A stretch of 64,000 nt of DNA from Endoryza sp044226045. Its GTDB lineage: Bacteria > Bacteroidota > Bacteroidia > Chitinophagales > Chitinophagaceae. Positions within the stretch are counted from its first letter, which is position 1; each line of letters starts with the position of its first letter. The translations under genes were made by a program, and so were the position numbers. Shown here piece by piece: positions 55,253-63,290 of the stretch. Where the stretch lies: positions 33,556 through 97,555 of the forward strand of contig JBGAHR010000012.1 of assembly GCA_044226045.1 (NCBI GenBank), written 5' to 3'. The notes beneath the pieces are model-generated. The model had not been told where the DNA came from, searched no databases, and was given only the letters and a program-made list of their open reading frames with translations.

Positions 55253-56259
55253 CTATAACTTCAATTTGTTTAAAAATTCCTTGATAGAAGCATTTGTTTC
55301 AGCCGGTTTATCTTTCCAGACAAAGCAACCCGCTTCCTTAATATCCTTGATCACTATGTTTGCATTTCTTTTCGAAGCATCGTCCCAACTTTCTATAAAC
55401 TGAGGTTTCAAATAAGAATTTATCGGCGCAGCCAAAACACCACTGCTAAATAAATTTCTCAGAACCAATACAGGGCACCTGATTTTATCAAAATCAGCTC
55501 TAACATCAGACGCAAAATATTCGCTCGAATACCTGACAGCAACTGGCATAACCACTTCAGCAGATTTTTTCCATAACCATTTCCCAATAGTTTTGTTTAG
55601 TGAGTAGATCTCCGGCAAGAAATTGCCTGCGTCGTATTCCTCTTTAGACATCTGCATAAACCATTTCGGCGCTGTGTATTTGTCCGTTAACAACGCCATT
55701 TTCTCCTTTGGGTTATCAATTGTTTTTCCGTTCATGATAGCAATAAACTTTGCCGGACCACCCATGAGAATCAATCCTCCGACTTTGTCAGGGTAATTGA
55801 TGGCAAACATGACTGCCAGCTGCACACCCTGTACAAAATGTCCTACAATAATTGGCTTATTTAGCTTCTCTTTACTTATGAGTTTGGCCAATCCCTCCAC
55901 TACCCCTCTATTCCAGGTTTGTTCACCGTAACTCGTACCAGCTGGGGGCATCGGGGGAGCCGGGGGGTGTTGCCAAAACCAGGTATGGTGATAGCGTACA
56001 TGGTATATTCCTTCTTGTTTGTCTCCATAAAATCTTTGAATACTGAGGCATCAAACCCGAGTCCAGGAAGCAGAATTAAAGTTTGCTTGCCCCTTCCCAA
56101 CTTGACGAACGTTGGGATAGCGCCTAATTCACTGGTTCGATAGCCGGGAGTATGAACAAGGTTATTGATGACTGAATCCCTTTTACTGTCAATTGCCTGG
56201 GCATTACCAATAACACTACAAAGCAATAGGATCAAAAGTTGAAGTATTGTCTTTCTCAT
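55253..56259 (-). pseudogene. Secreted alpha/beta hydrolase split by a frameshift in a C-run
   Basis: The first part (start at 56259) has a signal peptide (ILQLLILLLCSVIGNAQ) and the fold start LILLPGLGFDASVF and ITIPGFGNTP; the second part (to 55253) holds the rest, with IIVGHFVQGVQLAVMFAI, LILMGGPAKF and a late CPVLVLRNLFSS. They join exactly if the C6 run at 55966-55971 had seven bases. The nucleophile position of the usual GHSMGG is Phe here, so even the repaired protein lacks the normal Ser. Its start overlaps the end of the VOC pseudogene by four bases (ATGA), showing a former operon. Confidence 0.75.
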
Positions 56260-56530
56260 GCGTATGTGTTTAAATCTTCATTGCTTAAATGGAGCGTCAC
56301 GTTGTTGCCCTTTGTATCTTCAAACAAGCACATAAAGTCCCGTGATCAGACACCTTGGATTCTGGCATTATTCTACCTCCGTTGGGAACAACCTTGTCCA
56401 ACTGCAGTTCGTTGTCAAAATGGAGTCTCGGCATTCAAAATCGCATTCCCTCATAAGATGTTATCGCCTGGTTCATATCTGTGACCGGAAAATCAAACCA
56501 AATGATTGCATTCGTCTTCTCTTCATTGTT
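56256..56530 (-). pseudogene. Decayed VOC-family (glyoxalase-like) gene
   Basis: Minus-strand translation gives AIIWFDFPVTDMNQAITSYE, the normal start of a VOC domain, then an in-frame TGA after only a few more residues. The frame continues with LDKVVPNGGRIMPESKVSDH, and after one frame change ends FMCLFEDTKGNNVTLHLSNE and the stop that overlaps the hydrolase start. The central 40 or so residues of the family are missing. So it has a stop, a frameshift and an internal deletion. Confidence 0.7.
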
Positions 56531-56600
56531 GTGGTGTCGTTGTACAAACCTGGTGCTAAATTCGCCATCCTGCCCTTGGTCATATAACAACGTATCGCAG

Positions 56601-59039
56601 CTATTGCGTTTTTACCCTTTCACTTTCTTCTTCTGAACCAGTTTTTCTCTGTCGTGCAGCTTTAACTTGTGAACCACCAAAGCGATAAGAAAAGTTTATT
56701 CTTAGCTGTCTTGTATCAGCACCACCTTTGGAAATAAATCGTTGTCCGGCGAAATTGCTGGTAGCATTAAAAACCTGAGTTTTAAAAATATCGCTAACTG
56801 AAACTTTAAGTGTTCCATTTCCCCTTAAGATACTCTTCTGTATCCCAGCATCAAGGTTACCCAATGCTTTCAGCTTGAATGTTCCCTGGAAAATAGAAGG
56901 AGAATTATAGAAACCACTAATCTCACCAGTCCATCCTTTTCCAAGTTTAATACTGTTTTGCATAAACACGCTAACTGCGTAAACATCCAGGTCAATTTCC
57001 CTTCCAATGCCCAAACTGGCTTTGTAATGCGAATAATAGGAATTTGCACTAATAAGCGCAGAATACCATTTCAACTGAAAAGGGTAACTGATAGTGAGGC
57101 CGATATTATCTTGTGTAGCCAGGTTCTTCTGAGTGATAAATGTCTTTGTTTTTTCTGCAGTGTCTGTTATTTGCGAAAACACATCCCTTGTGTGACTAAT
57201 CTTCAGTTGTGTGGTAAGCTTGTATTTATATGTATTTGAAAGTTGAACGCTGTTTGTATATTGAGGTGTCAATTCTGTGTTCCCTTTTGAGTAGGTATAT
57301 TCATCCAGTTTAAATTCAAAGGGATTTAAGTTCTGATAAGTAGGCCTGTCAATTCTCCTGCTGTAAGAAATACTCCATTGGCTCCTGGGGTTCTTATTGA
57401 ATGTGACTGCAAAACTCGGGAAAAAACCTGTATAATTACGTGTGAATGATGAGTCGTAATTCACATAGTCTCCATTTCCCAGCTTTTTATATCCCGTAGA
57501 ATGTCCTTTTGAAACGGTATTTTCCATTCGGATACCAGCCTGTATAATAACTCCTTTGTAGGTTTTAATATAGTTTACATACAACGCATTGATGTACTCA
57601 TTATATCTGAAATTATTGCTCTTGAGCGTATCCAACAACTTACCGCTGACATACACGTTATACCGCTGAAAATCATTCTTGCTGTCAACGTATGCCAGCT
57701 TCACTCCAATACCCAGTTTTCCCTTCCTGTAATTCTGCTCGTAATCTGTCTTAAAAGAGTAAATATTGATATCATTGGGTGCAATCATACTATATATAAA
57801 CCTGGATAACTCATTGTCGCCTGTTGCATCATAATAATAATTCGGCTGAAACTGATTGGTGCGTATTTTGTACATTCCATAATTGGCATCGATGTTCAGC
57901 TCTCTTCCCGAAGTATCGGTGTACCTGTAGTTTGCGTTGGCATTCAAATTATCTCTCTTGAATGAGGTCGCTGTTCCTGCATCTAATATCCTGCTTAAAC
58001 TGTCTGTTGGATTATAGGTAATATTTGTTTTACTGCCGGAACTGACATTTCCATCTGTTAGGTTGCCATTTACCAATACCCCAAGAGTGTTTCGCTTGTT
58101 GATAAAATAATCAACGCCAGCCTTGAAAGTACTGGTAACTGGCTTGAAAATGATTGTACTCCTTTGCTCGAATAACGTATCGAGAAGTAATCGGTCAATG
58201 GTAAAATACGACTCCCCTTTAGGTCTGTTATAATTGTAATTGCCGAAAATGTTCACCTTTTTTTTTCGATGATTCACTGATACTCCGGTATTGTACTTCG
58301 AATAAACACCTGTACTATACCCGGCGATAATTGATCCATTTGTTCCCAGGGTCTTATTCTTTTTAAATTTTATATTGATTATCCCTGCATTACCGGCTGC
58401 ATCATATTTAGCAGAAGGATTTGTAATTAATTCTATAGACTCTATCTCAGACGAATGAATGGATTTTAAAAAATCAGCAAGATCTTTCCCCGAAAGTGGC
58501 GAAGATTTTCCGTCAATAAATATTTGAACGCCATTCTTTCCACTCAGACTGATATTGTCATCTTTGTCAACCTGAACCCCGGGAGATTTCTTCAATAATT
58601 CAAACGCATCTGAACCTGCCGCATTAATTGTTCCTTCAACATTTACGATTGTCTTATCTGCCTTGACTTCAATGATAGGCTTCCTTGAGGTTACGATAAC
58701 TTCCGACAGCCCCTTGGGTTGCGCTTTAAGAACCAGGAGTGACAATTCGTGATCCCTTATACCATCGAACTCAAATGGTTCAGTGTAAACCATTTTATAG
58801 TTAATGTGTGATACAGAAACAATATACTTGCCTGGCTTGGTAATTGAAAATGAAAAAACTCCATTGTTCTGACTGACGGACAGTTTGACGACCGCCGAAT
58901 CCTGTGCTTTAAGTAAACTTACTGTTGCGCCGTACATTGGCCTTTTTTCAATATCAACAACAACTCCCGTTATCCTTTGGGCCCGAGTATTAAAAAAACA
59001 GTCAACCAGAAAGATCAGTAAAAGTATCTTCTTCGTCAT
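56601..59039 (-). CDS. TonB-dependent receptor, outer-membrane beta-barrel family
   Basis: An outer-membrane protein of 812 residues in the group with a C-terminal PF14905-type barrel. A signal peptide (ILLLIFLVDCFFNTRAQ) is followed by a carboxypeptidase-regulatory domain (RITGVVVDIEKRPMYGATV), a plug (SDAFELLKKSPGVQVDKDDN, GVQIFIDGKSSPLSGKDL, IESIELITNPSAKYDAAG) and a long barrel (PNYYYDATGD, YSRRIDRPTYQNLNPFEF). It ends in a charged tail (ERVKTQ) rather than a terminal aromatic. The ligand is unknown. Intact, although most small genes around it are broken. Confidence 0.92.
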   Translation of the reverse strand: MTKKILLLIFLVDCFFNTRAQRITGVVVDIEKRPMYGATVSLLKAQDSAVVKLSVSQNNGVFSFSITKPGKYIVSVSHINYKMVYTEPFEFDGIRDHELSLLVLKAQPKGLSEVIVTSRKPIIEVKADKTIVNVEGTINAAGSDAFELLKKSPGVQVDKDDNISLSGKNGVQIFIDGKSSPLSGKDLADFLKSIHSSEIESIELITNPSAKYDAAGNAGIINIKFKKNKTLGTNGSIIAGYSTGVYSKYNTGVSVNHRKKKVNIFGNYNYNRPKGESYFTIDRLLLDTLFEQRSTIIFKPVTSTFKAGVDYFINKRNTLGVLVNGNLTDGNVSSGSKTNITYNPTDSLSRILDAGTATSFKRDNLNANANYRYTDTSGRELNIDANYGMYKIRTNQFQPNYYYDATGDNELSRFIYSMIAPNDINIYSFKTDYEQNYRKGKLGIGVKLAYVDSKNDFQRYNVYVSGKLLDTLKSNNFRYNEYINALYVNYIKTYKGVIIQAGIRMENTVSKGHSTGYKKLGNGDYVNYDSSFTRNYTGFFPSFAVTFNKNPRSQWSISYSRRIDRPTYQNLNPFEFKLDEYTYSKGNTELTPQYTNSVQLSNTYKYKLTTQLKISHTRDVFSQITDTAEKTKTFITQKNLATQDNIGLTISYPFQLKWYSALISANSYYSHYKASLGIGREIDLDVYAVSVFMQNSIKLGKGWTGEISGFYNSPSIFQGTFKLKALGNLDAGIQKSILRGNGTLKVSVSDIFKTQVFNATSNFAGQRFISKGGADTRQLRINFSYRFGGSQVKAARQRKTGSEEESERVKTQ

Positions 59040-59380
59040 CTTGGGTGTTTTAGCAGCAATATTTCGACTGGAAATAATGCCATGTTCAAAACTATAACAG
59101 GCCCTAAGAAAGTTGATTAAATAAATGATGAAGGTCTTTTGTCAACACCTGTTTATTGATGAGTGGTTCTAATGCCTTTTAAATAATCATTCTTCAAAAA
59201 TTAACGACCCAAGACATCCATTTCTGCAGTTTCATTTTGTTGTTGACCACATATAGCTTTTGTATTGTTTTACTCCACATTTAACTGCTAATTGACTTTT
59301 TTTTTGCATCAAATTAGCAACGATACCAGTTAACAAGTCCACCTCAATTGCATCTGCAAATAAGTGCAGTAGGTGAGGGA

Positions 59381-59566
59381 GACTTCAACGAATCTTTATA
59401 CTACCTTGGAGATGCAAACGTGAAAGCCTATGCACAGACACTCAAAAATGTTCAACGCAAATGTGCTGATCCCAAATTCATCATCGTTTCGCACAGCGAC
59501 TGGAACAACCTTAATTCATTAAAGCATTCGATTGAGATGGCTGAGGAGCTGAAGAAAAAGAAATGA
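59381..59566 (+). pseudogene. Truncated 3' copy of the metallo-beta-lactamase gene
   Basis: From YLGDANVKAYAQTLK to the stop, 165 bases (about 59402-59566) match the end of the intact gene (45805-45969) with only two synonymous changes (ACG/ACA and CTT/CTC). Weaker similarity reaches about 20 bases further upstream (GAATC-TTA), then is lost. Similarity stops exactly at the TGA. Of the zinc ligands only the last His (VSHSDW) is kept, so it cannot be active. The 340 bases before it (59040-59380) show nothing else. Confidence 0.88.
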
Positions 59567-59567
59567 T

Positions 59568-59702
59568 CCACCGTTGCCTGCCTTATTTAAGCCTAAATTC
59601 CAGGCTGCCTATTATGACGTTTACCTATTAGCTGATCCGGAAAATTTAATAGGACCATCGAGACCTGTCATCATACCCGAAGCTTACCAGTTGCCCTCTT
59701 AA
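59568..59702 (+). pseudogene. C-terminal fragment of an unknown gene
   Basis: Directly after the truncated lactamase copy, in another frame, the plus strand reads PPLPALFKPKFQAAYYDVYL and ADPENLIGPSRPVIIPEAYQ, ending in a TAA at 59700-59702. No start codon exists. It looks like the last 44 residues of a lost gene; I do not recognise the family. 59703-59958 shows no gene. Confidence 0.45.
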
Positions 59703-59958
59703 GTATCTAATAAATTAATTCTTTTTTGTATTTGATCTCATTTTTGATCTGATGGATACAATATGTTGAACAATACCGAAAATTGTTAGCCTGCATATTG
59801 GATTCCTCTTTATCGTAGCGTATTTTGTCATTTAATGTTAAGGTCGTCACGAGCCAACCTGTTAGCCAATTCCTGAAGGGAAAATAATTTTTATAATGAC
59901 GATCTTCTGGCAAACTAACAGATCAAATAAGTCAAAACATCAATCAATCCGAGAAATA

Positions 59959-61461
59959 ATGAAAACATGGATTTATCTCGCCAGCCTGCTGGTGGTTTCA
60001 TACAGTATCCGGGCACAGGAACTTTATCCGTTCGAACAGGATCAAAAATGGGGCTTTAGAGACCAGAATAGAAAAGTGATTATTGCTGCCCAGTTTGGTT
60101 CCGCCGAAACCTTTTCGTCTGATGGCCTGGCCAAAGTGGGAAAAAAAGAAGGCGGCGCCTGGAAATATGGAATAATCGATCGGATGGGAAAAATAGTGAT
60201 CCCGATCACTTACGACAAACTCGGTCGATTCTTTTACTCCGGTCTTATAGTAGCTTCCCAAAATGGAAAATTCGGATTCCTTGATAAATCCGGTAAAGTG
60301 GTAGTGCCTTTGCAATATCAAAATGCACAGAATTTTACCGAAAACCTGGCAGCCGTTCAGTTGGGTGGAAAGTGGGGATTTATCGATCCCTCCGGCACCG
60401 TCAGGATTCCGATTATGTACGATTTTGTAACCAGCTTCGATAAACAACATTCGAAAGTAACTATAGGGTCCAAAACCGGCTTTATTGATTCGACCGGAAA
60501 GAATATTGGAGAAATCAAGTACGATGATATCGTGTTCGGACATATCGGTACTAACCTGTATGGGGCAAAACTCAATGGCAAATATGCCGTTTTAAACCGC
60601 CAGGGAAAGGAATTGACCGGTTTTATTTACGATGAAGTAAAGCCCAATTACAACGACCAGTACCTTTACATCATCCTGAAAAGCGGAGACAAATGGTGTG
60701 TGGTTAACGATAAAGGCTCAACGATTATTCCGGCACTATACAACGAACTGGATAGACTGAATGACAAATTACTTTTTGCAAGAAATAGTACCAAGTGGGG
60801 AATCATTAATCTTTTAAACACTCCGGTGTTACCGATAGAATACACCATCAAACCGGAAGTTAAATTGTTTCGTTCGCCGCAGGGTACTTTTATAGAAAAT
60901 GGTAAACGAAAATCATTTTATGTGGAAGGCGACCAGGTAAGAGTGGCAAAATATGATCATATTGACGAAGAATCCGAAGGAAGAAGAGCCGTTTATTACC
61001 AGCAAAAAGCCGGATTTGTCAACAATAAGGGCGAGGAAGTGGTAGCCTTGAAATATGATAGTGTCGGCCGGTTTTTTAACGGATTAGCCCCGGTAGCAAG
61101 CGGCGGAAAATTTGGGTACGTCGATACCCTGGGTAAAGAAAAGGTTGCCATTAAATACGAGATGCTGGATGCGTTTTACGAGGGACTGGCATTGGTGGCC
61201 TCGAATAATAAATGGGGCTTTGTTGATGAGACAGGCAGAGAAGTCATCCCTTTAACTTACCAGGCTGCCGGGCCGTTTGTAGAAGGGTTAGCGGCAGTGA
61301 TGATAGATAAGAAAATCGGGTTTATTGATCATTCAGGCAAAATGATCATCCAACCCCAGTTCGATGGAGTGGTGGAGTTGTTTCAAAATGGCCAAGCGAT
61401 AGTCATAAAAAATGGAAAAGAAATCAGGATAGATAAATCCGGAAATGCCGTAAGTAATTGA
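59959..61461 (+). CDS. Secreted WG-repeat protein
   Basis: An exported protein of 500 residues with signal peptide (IYLASLLVVSYSIRAQ), made almost wholly of about a dozen WG/KWGF beta repeats: KWGFRDQNRKVIIAAQF, KFGFLDKSGKVVVPLQYQ, KWGFIDPSGTVRIPIMYD, KFGYVDTLGKEKVAIKYE, KWGFVDETGREVIPLTYQ and KIGFIDHSGKMIIQPQFD are the clearest. Such repeats build elongated or ring-like binding surfaces; the function is unknown. ATG 59959 was chosen because the signal peptide follows at once. Confidence 0.92.
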   Translation: MKTWIYLASLLVVSYSIRAQELYPFEQDQKWGFRDQNRKVIIAAQFGSAETFSSDGLAKVGKKEGGAWKYGIIDRMGKIVIPITYDKLGRFFYSGLIVASQNGKFGFLDKSGKVVVPLQYQNAQNFTENLAAVQLGGKWGFIDPSGTVRIPIMYDFVTSFDKQHSKVTIGSKTGFIDSTGKNIGEIKYDDIVFGHIGTNLYGAKLNGKYAVLNRQGKELTGFIYDEVKPNYNDQYLYIILKSGDKWCVVNDKGSTIIPALYNELDRLNDKLLFARNSTKWGIINLLNTPVLPIEYTIKPEVKLFRSPQGTFIENGKRKSFYVEGDQVRVAKYDHIDEESEGRRAVYYQQKAGFVNNKGEEVVALKYDSVGRFFNGLAPVASGGKFGYVDTLGKEKVAIKYEMLDAFYEGLALVASNNKWGFVDETGREVIPLTYQAAGPFVEGLAAVMIDKKIGFIDHSGKMIIQPQFDGVVELFQNGQAIVIKNGKEIRIDKSGNAVSN

Positions 61462-61776
61462 GCTGTCACAAAACAACACCCCGTCTTCGCTGAAGCTACG
61501 ACGGGCAAAGCCCTTTTCGCTATCGCTACGATTGGCAATACCCGTCTTCGCTGAAGCTATGACGGGCAATATCCCGTCTTCGCTAAAGCTACGAAGGGCG
61601 ATATCCTTCTTCGCTAAAGCTATGACGGGCGAGGAAAATCCCATCTTCGCTAAAGCTACGATGGGCGAAGAAAATCCCATCTTCGCTAAAGCTACGATGG
61701 GCAATGAAAAAGCCCGTCTTCGCTAAAGCTTCGACGGGCGAAGTAAGAAAAACTTTAAATTGTTTGAACTTAAATA

Positions 61777-61793
61777 GTCGGGCCTTGCCCGAC
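61777..61793. terminator. Extra GC hairpin inside the array
   Basis: GTCGGGC pairs with GCCCGAC over a CTT loop, between units 8 and 9. It is not a member of the TTCGCT-loop family. The same GTCGGG core recurs in the anticodon arm of the pseudo-tRNA. It stands in AT-rich sequence but without a clear T-run. Confidence 0.5.
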
Positions 61794-61845
61794 GAAGCCC
61801 ACCAAAATGAAAAGCCCACCTTCGCAAATGCTATGGTGGGCGAAG

Positions 61846-61919
61846 TCGGGAAGACAGGATTCGAACCTGCGACCCTCCCGACTCAAGTCGGGATGCGCTA
61901 TCAATGCTGCAATAAAAAA
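61846..61919 (-). pseudogene. Pseudo-tRNA related to tRNA-Pro
   Basis: The 3' half is identical to the intact tRNA-Pro (GGTCGCAGGTTCGAATCC and GTCTTCCCGA), and TAGCGCA of the D arm is kept. The anticodon arm is replaced by a TCCCGACTTGAGTCGGGA palindrome that gives no normal 5-bp/7-nt arm, and the 5' acceptor strand (CGGGAAG expected) is gone. A hairpin unit lies directly after its 3' end, as with the intact gene, so tRNA and hairpin were probably duplicated as one piece. Confidence 0.75.
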
Positions 61920-61950
61920 GGCTGATGAATTTCATCAACCCTCTTAATAC

Positions 61951-61983
61951 AAAAAGCCCGTCTTCGCTAAAGCTTCGACGGGC
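61951..61983 (-). terminator. Terminator of tRNA-Pro (array unit 10)
   Basis: On the minus strand GCCCGTC and GACGGGC pair over a 14-base loop and are followed by TTTTTG. It begins four bases after the 3' end of the tRNA, the position expected for its rho-independent terminator. Confidence 0.85.
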
Positions 61984-61987
61984 GATG

Positions 61988-62061
61988 TCGGGAAGACAGG
62001 ATTCGAACCTGCGACCCCCTGGTCCCAAACCAGGTGCGCTACCGGCCTGCGCTACTTCCCG
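61988..62061 (-). tRNA. tRNA-Pro (anticodon TGG)
   Basis: Seventy-four bases fold into a full cloverleaf: acceptor CGGGAAG/CTTCCCG with discriminator A, D arm GCGC/GCGC, anticodon arm CCTGG-TTTGGGA-CCAGG with TGG, and T arm GCAGG-TTCGAAT-CCTGT. CCA is not encoded. It reads toward the hairpin array. Confidence 0.95.
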
Positions 62062-62211
62062 ATCCCTGTAATTAAATCCGGGTCGCAAATGTACGGCTTA
62101 ACAGTTTACCAAGCAAACAAATTTGTTTGCCAGCAACCATCCATCCAATACCGAAGAATAAGCTAAATGGCTCTTTGTAAGGATAGTATATTAGTAGCTG
62201 AAATTGCCGAT

Positions 62212-63258
62212 ATGAGAAATTTGCTGACTTTTTGCTCCCTGGCGATACTGGCCGCCTGCTCGGAACCCGTAAATGATGAAACATCCGTGGTACTGGCACA
62301 AGGCCAGATGCCCACGCTGGCATCCGGAAACAATGGAAAAATATTCCTCACATTCGGCCGGGGCGACTCGATCCTCTTTGCAGTCTCCACCAACCAGGGA
62401 GACGATTTTTCCCAACCGGTGCTGGTCGATACGCTCCCCAACCTGGCTTCCTCACACATGTGTGGCCCGCAAACAGGAGCTACAAACTCAGGAGCGCTCA
62501 TCCTGGCCTGTACCCGGGACGGGAATATATACTCCTACTCTCAGGATAACAGCGGGAAATGGCAATCACCGGCTCGTGTGAACGACGTTGATACAGTGGC
62601 AAAAGAAAATTTTATCTCCCTGGCAACCGATGGAGACAATGCCCTGGCAGTATGGCTCGATCTGAGAGATGGACACAATAAAATATTCGCTTCCCGATCC
62701 ACCGACGCAGGCCGTCACTGGTCGGCCAATTTCCTGGTGTATGCCTCACCGGATAGCACGGTTTGTGAATGCTGCAAGCCCTCCGTACTACTGCAAGACA
62801 ACAAAGCTTATATCATGTTCAGAAACTGGCTGGCTGGCAATCGCGATCTCTACCTCAGCACTTCCAACGATGGCGGAAAAACATTCGATTCGGCCCAAAA
62901 GCTGGGAACAGCCAGCTGGGCTCTCGAAGGATGCCCAATGGACGGAGGAGCCCTGTCGCTGGATGCCGACAAACAAATACAGACCGTCTGGAACAGAAAA
63001 GGGTTGATTTATTGGTGTCAGCCTGGCCAACCGGAAATCAAAATCGGGGAAGGAAGAAGCGTGAACATGGCGTCCCGGGGCACTGATAACCTGTTTTGCT
63101 GGGTGCAGAACGATCATATCATCCTGACCAAACAGAAAGGAAAGAAACAGGTAATCGGAGAGGGTCAATTACCGCAGATCCTGTTAACAGATAACCATAA
63201 AGGACTGGTGGTGTGGGAACAGGACAAACAGATCAAAAAGAAGATCATCCGCTTTTAA
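62212..63258 (+). CDS. BNR/sialidase-like repeat lipoprotein
   Basis: A lipoprotein of 348 residues with lipobox Cys15 (LAILAACSEP). The body is a predicted beta-propeller with Asp-box (BNR) repeats: STNQGDDFSQ, STDAGRHWS and STSNDGGKTFD. Cys-rich motifs SSHMCGP and VCECCKPS suggest disulfides or a metal. True sialidases need an Arg triad and a Tyr/Glu pair that I cannot place, so the enzyme function is open; a binding role is as likely. ATG 62212 is used because the signal peptide starts there. Confidence 0.8.
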   Translation: MRNLLTFCSLAILAACSEPVNDETSVVLAQGQMPTLASGNNGKIFLTFGRGDSILFAVSTNQGDDFSQPVLVDTLPNLASSHMCGPQTGATNSGALILACTRDGNIYSYSQDNSGKWQSPARVNDVDTVAKENFISLATDGDNALAVWLDLRDGHNKIFASRSTDAGRHWSANFLVYASPDSTVCECCKPSVLLQDNKAYIMFRNWLAGNRDLYLSTSNDGGKTFDSAQKLGTASWALEGCPMDGGALSLDADKQIQTVWNRKGLIYWCQPGQPEIKIGEGRSVNMASRGTDNLFCWVQNDHIILTKQKGKKQVIGEGQLPQILLTDNHKGLVVWEQDKQIKKKIIRF

Positions 63259-63290
63259 AATCCACTACATCAACATCAAAAAAACACCTG

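Larger units (their letters stand above)
61479..61983. repeat. Array of ten hairpin repeats of about 27 bases
   Basis: Units at 61479-61506, 61510-61536, 61541-61567, 61573-61599, 61604-61630, 61640-61666, 61676-61702, 61712-61739, 61814-61841 and 61956-61983 have the form GCCCGTC-TTCGCTAAAGCTWC-GACGGGC. Stem bases change in pairs (CCCGTC/GACGGG, CCCATC/GATGGG, CCCACC/GGTGGG), while the loop TTCGCT-AAGCT is nearly constant. Units 4 and 5 have swapped arms, so they pair with each other in a nested way. Spacers of 3-12 bases are A-rich. Small open frames on both strands (FAKATMGEEN and RRSFSEDG repeats) are artefacts. On the minus strand units 9 and 10 look like terminators of the tRNA copies. 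Confidence 0.92.

Noticed and set aside
45238..59566. Composite transposon bounded by the lactamase gene and its fragment
   Set aside because: No transposase, inverted ends or target duplications were found; the shared 165 bases are coding sequence, not an IS end.
46020..59702. Alternative genetic code or selenocysteine to explain in-frame stops
   Set aside because: All large genes use standard stops and read normally; the broken frames also carry shifts and deletions, so decay is simpler.
61333..61819. Small repeat proteins read through the hairpin array on both strands
   Set aside because: The peptides (FAKATMG, RRSFSEDG repeats) are direct translations of palindromic repeats, occur on both strands, and lack start signals.
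61479..61983. CRISPR-like array
   Set aside because: Spacers are 3-12 bases and A-rich, units are imperfect and palindromic throughout, and no cas gene is in the window.
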